NCBI RefSeq assembly: GCF_964340395.1
Contig: NC_135564.1
Span: 21,040,402-21,104,401, forward strand
DNA: 64,000 bases
Origin: Glandiceps talaboti
Lineage: Eukaryota > Hemichordata > Enteropneusta > Spengelidae
Reading direction: 5' to 3'
Positions within the stretch are counted from its first letter, which is position 1. Each line of letters starts with the position of its first letter. The notes under the pieces are model-generated. The model searched no databases. It saw nothing but the letters and a program-made list of their open reading frames with translations, and was not told the DNA's origin. The translations under genes and the position numbers were made by a program. Below are positions 1 to 64,000 of the stretch, one piece after another.

Positions 1-587
1 GAAAGAGGTGTACATAATTATAAAGTATATTTTGATTCAATAGCTGAGCTTGATATACGTTTACGATTCACCACAATTATATCAAATTAGGTTGTTATTT
101 TGACGAATCGGACGAATTTGCTTTTGTCTGATTCATTCTTAAACTGCCAAATAGTCTGAGAATTAAATGCATGATTTCCGTCGAGTTATGTGAGTGTTCA
201 GACTATGCTCACACGAATACACTTATGAAATCAACTTTTAAAAATGTTAATAGCAATGTTTATTGAAGTCGTAAACTGTCTTCTTTTTATTAACATGAAT
301 TTGGATAAATTAGAGCACAGCTTACTTTTCTGCACCGCTAGAAAAATATTATTACCCAACCCCAATTTTCAAATGTTGGACAGTGTGAAACAACCAATTG
401 TGGCATATCGTATTTACTACAAACTCAAGCATTGAAATTTCACTGTCTCTGATCAAGCAGTTACGATCTGTTAATATAGCTGATGCTCCTTAAGATCTCT
501 TACAATCTTTTAAATATTTTATACATAACAAAAAATTGTTGATTTCATCTCTTTGAAAACGTTTTTGATGAAACAAATGTCTCTTAC

Positions 588-62561
<61,974 letters not shown>

Positions 62562-62938
62562 CTACAGTTAGTTAAAAGATATCAGGTGGTATATCTCCAT
62601 TTTAACACTATTAGTAATAACACCAATTTTAGATATCCGAAGAACAGTAGACGGAGTCTTTATCACATTCTTTCTACTTAAAAGCTACATTTTGACATGT
62701 GCAATACACTACAGTTATGCTGGGAGTGTTAATCAAATAATATCTGAATTTGTTTCAAAATTGTTTCAAACCGAAGACCTGATAAACTAATTCGGTGAGA
62801 CTTTCATGCGATATGAGACACTGTGAAATACAAGATCTAGATCACAGTACGAAGATTGCACTGCTTAAAGTAAACTTAGTCTTAAAAGTTCTTGTTTCTG
62901 TAGAATATGATTTTTTCAGTTTAAATAATGGCAAAAAA

Positions 62939-62941
<3 letters not shown>

Positions 62942-62974
<33 letters not shown>
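62942..62974. repeat. (GT)n microsatellite
   Basis: A tgtgtgtgtg run starts a pyrimidine-rich plus-strand stretch in the intron at the right end. Confidence 0.92.
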
Positions 62975-63114
62975 ACGTGGCTGTCTGTCTGCCTGTCTAT
63001 CTTTCTCTGTCTGTGTCATCGTTTTCTCAAACACGAATCTCTGTGTATATATTACTTAGGGTAATGACTAGAACTGATAAGGTTTTGGTAAGTATTTCAT
63101 GAATATTAGTTAGC

Positions 63115-63690
63115 TATTTACAAAACTAACGGTTTTCGGTAATTAGGCTGTACCTTGAGACTGCATGTTTCAATAGGGTACATAAATTGGTGATATCAAG
63201 GTGCAATTGTCATAAAATGGTTGTAGTTTTAATGGCACATTTGCATAATTAAATATTTTCAGTAATTAGTCTATACGTTAAGAGTGCACACTTCAAATTA
63301 AATATAATGGGGTACATACTTCAAACATAAGAAATGGCACTTGTCCTGAAAAGCGTGTTGATGTAGCTTGTAGTTTTAATGAGTCATTTGCATAATTAAG
63401 GATGTTCAGTAATTAGGCTATACATGAAGAGTGCAAGCTTCAAGTTACATACGTCCATTCATGATACCAGGGACCAGGGTACATATGTCTATACTACGTA
63501 CTGATGTAACACTTAGTTGTAATGATTAATTTGCATAATTAATGATTTTCAGTAATTAGGTTGAAACTGTAGACTACTAATCGCACATGCTCTTAAAAGC
63601 TTGATGTAGTTTTTACTTGTAATGACTCATTTACATAATCAATGGTTTTAGTAATTAGTCAATAAAATGTAGTACATACTTCAAACATAA
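63115..63690. repeat. Degenerate tandem repeat, about 4-5 units of 100-150 bp
   Basis: The strings atttgcataattaa and ttcagtaattagg recur together near 63240, 63390, 63530 and 63630, with nearby tacatacttcaaacataa copies. It is intronic. The rest of 62562-64000 shows no exon that I can support. Confidence 0.7.
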
Positions 63691-64000
63691 CTAATTGCAT
63701 ATGTTCATTCCAACAGTTATTGTGTGTAGGAACGAAAATCTAAAACCTTGAAATCTTTAAACAGTTTAAATCTGGTATCTTTTATTAATGCAAGAAGATG
63801 CTCAAGAGTCGGGGGCTTAAACTAGGGTCGGTCAGGTGCAAACATGCATTTTTTTCATATAGCTTAATTAAAACACATTGGACAATATAAACAGCTAATT
63901 ACACAGCATGACGTCCTCATACGGTTATTACTCTCTCGAATGTTTACTATTTAACAGAAATAGCTTTATTTCATGCTAGGCATGCTTACTATAAGATTAT

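Overview
The window is animal genomic DNA, AT-rich and intron-rich, most likely from a marine invertebrate. The signs are spliced class 1-1 exons, sushi (CCP), C-type lectin and F-type lectin modules, a CR1/L2-like LINE, a tRNA-derived SINE, short inverted-repeat DNA elements and many microsatellites. The sequence alone does not name the phylum: lancelets, hemichordates, molluscs and other marine invertebrates all carry such genes.

Almost everything recognisable on the minus strand fits one very large modular gene that runs off both ends of the window. I place 37 exons between 62561 and 588. Every intron is phase 1 except the one between the first and second lysozyme exons, which is phase 0. 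The joined exons give 26,550 nt, exactly 8,850 codons, with no stop. Read in the direction of transcription (right to left), the protein is built from repeats of one block: CCP0, C-type lectin, CCP1, CCP2, short linker, F-type lectin (two exons), then a Thr/Ser/Pro-rich mucin exon. Block D (62.6-53.3 kb) enters the window partway through. Block C (52.6-39.5 kb) and block B (38.3-31.1 kb) are complete. Block A (29.9-25.2 kb) is followed by a different tail: a 111-codon mucin exon (21.3-21.0 kb), a 39-codon mucin exon (19.9 kb) and one exon of 10,920 nt (18.0-7.1 kb) encoding about 145 copies of a 25-residue Thr-rich repeat. After these come a further sushi exon (3.5 kb), a three-exon bacterial/phage-type lysozyme domain (2.7-1.2 kb) and another 39-codon mucin exon (0.7 kb).

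Together the parts suggest a secreted or surface gel-forming or filamentous glycoprotein. Long O-glycosylated mucin rods would be studded with sugar-binding domains and carry a peptidoglycan-hydrolase-like domain, as expected of a mucus-barrier or innate immune factor. This function is inferred from the domains.

The rest is intron and repeats: tandem copies of whole gene blocks (A and B nearly identical, C older but with exons made alike), a 48-bp intronic satellite, a hAT-like foldback element with a target duplication, a 2.04-kb terminal-inverted-repeat element with a target duplication, LINE fragments, a SINE and (TA)n, (ACT)n, (GT)n and (AGTA)n tracts. No stop codon exon, start exon, promoter or polyadenylation site of the gene was identified in the window.
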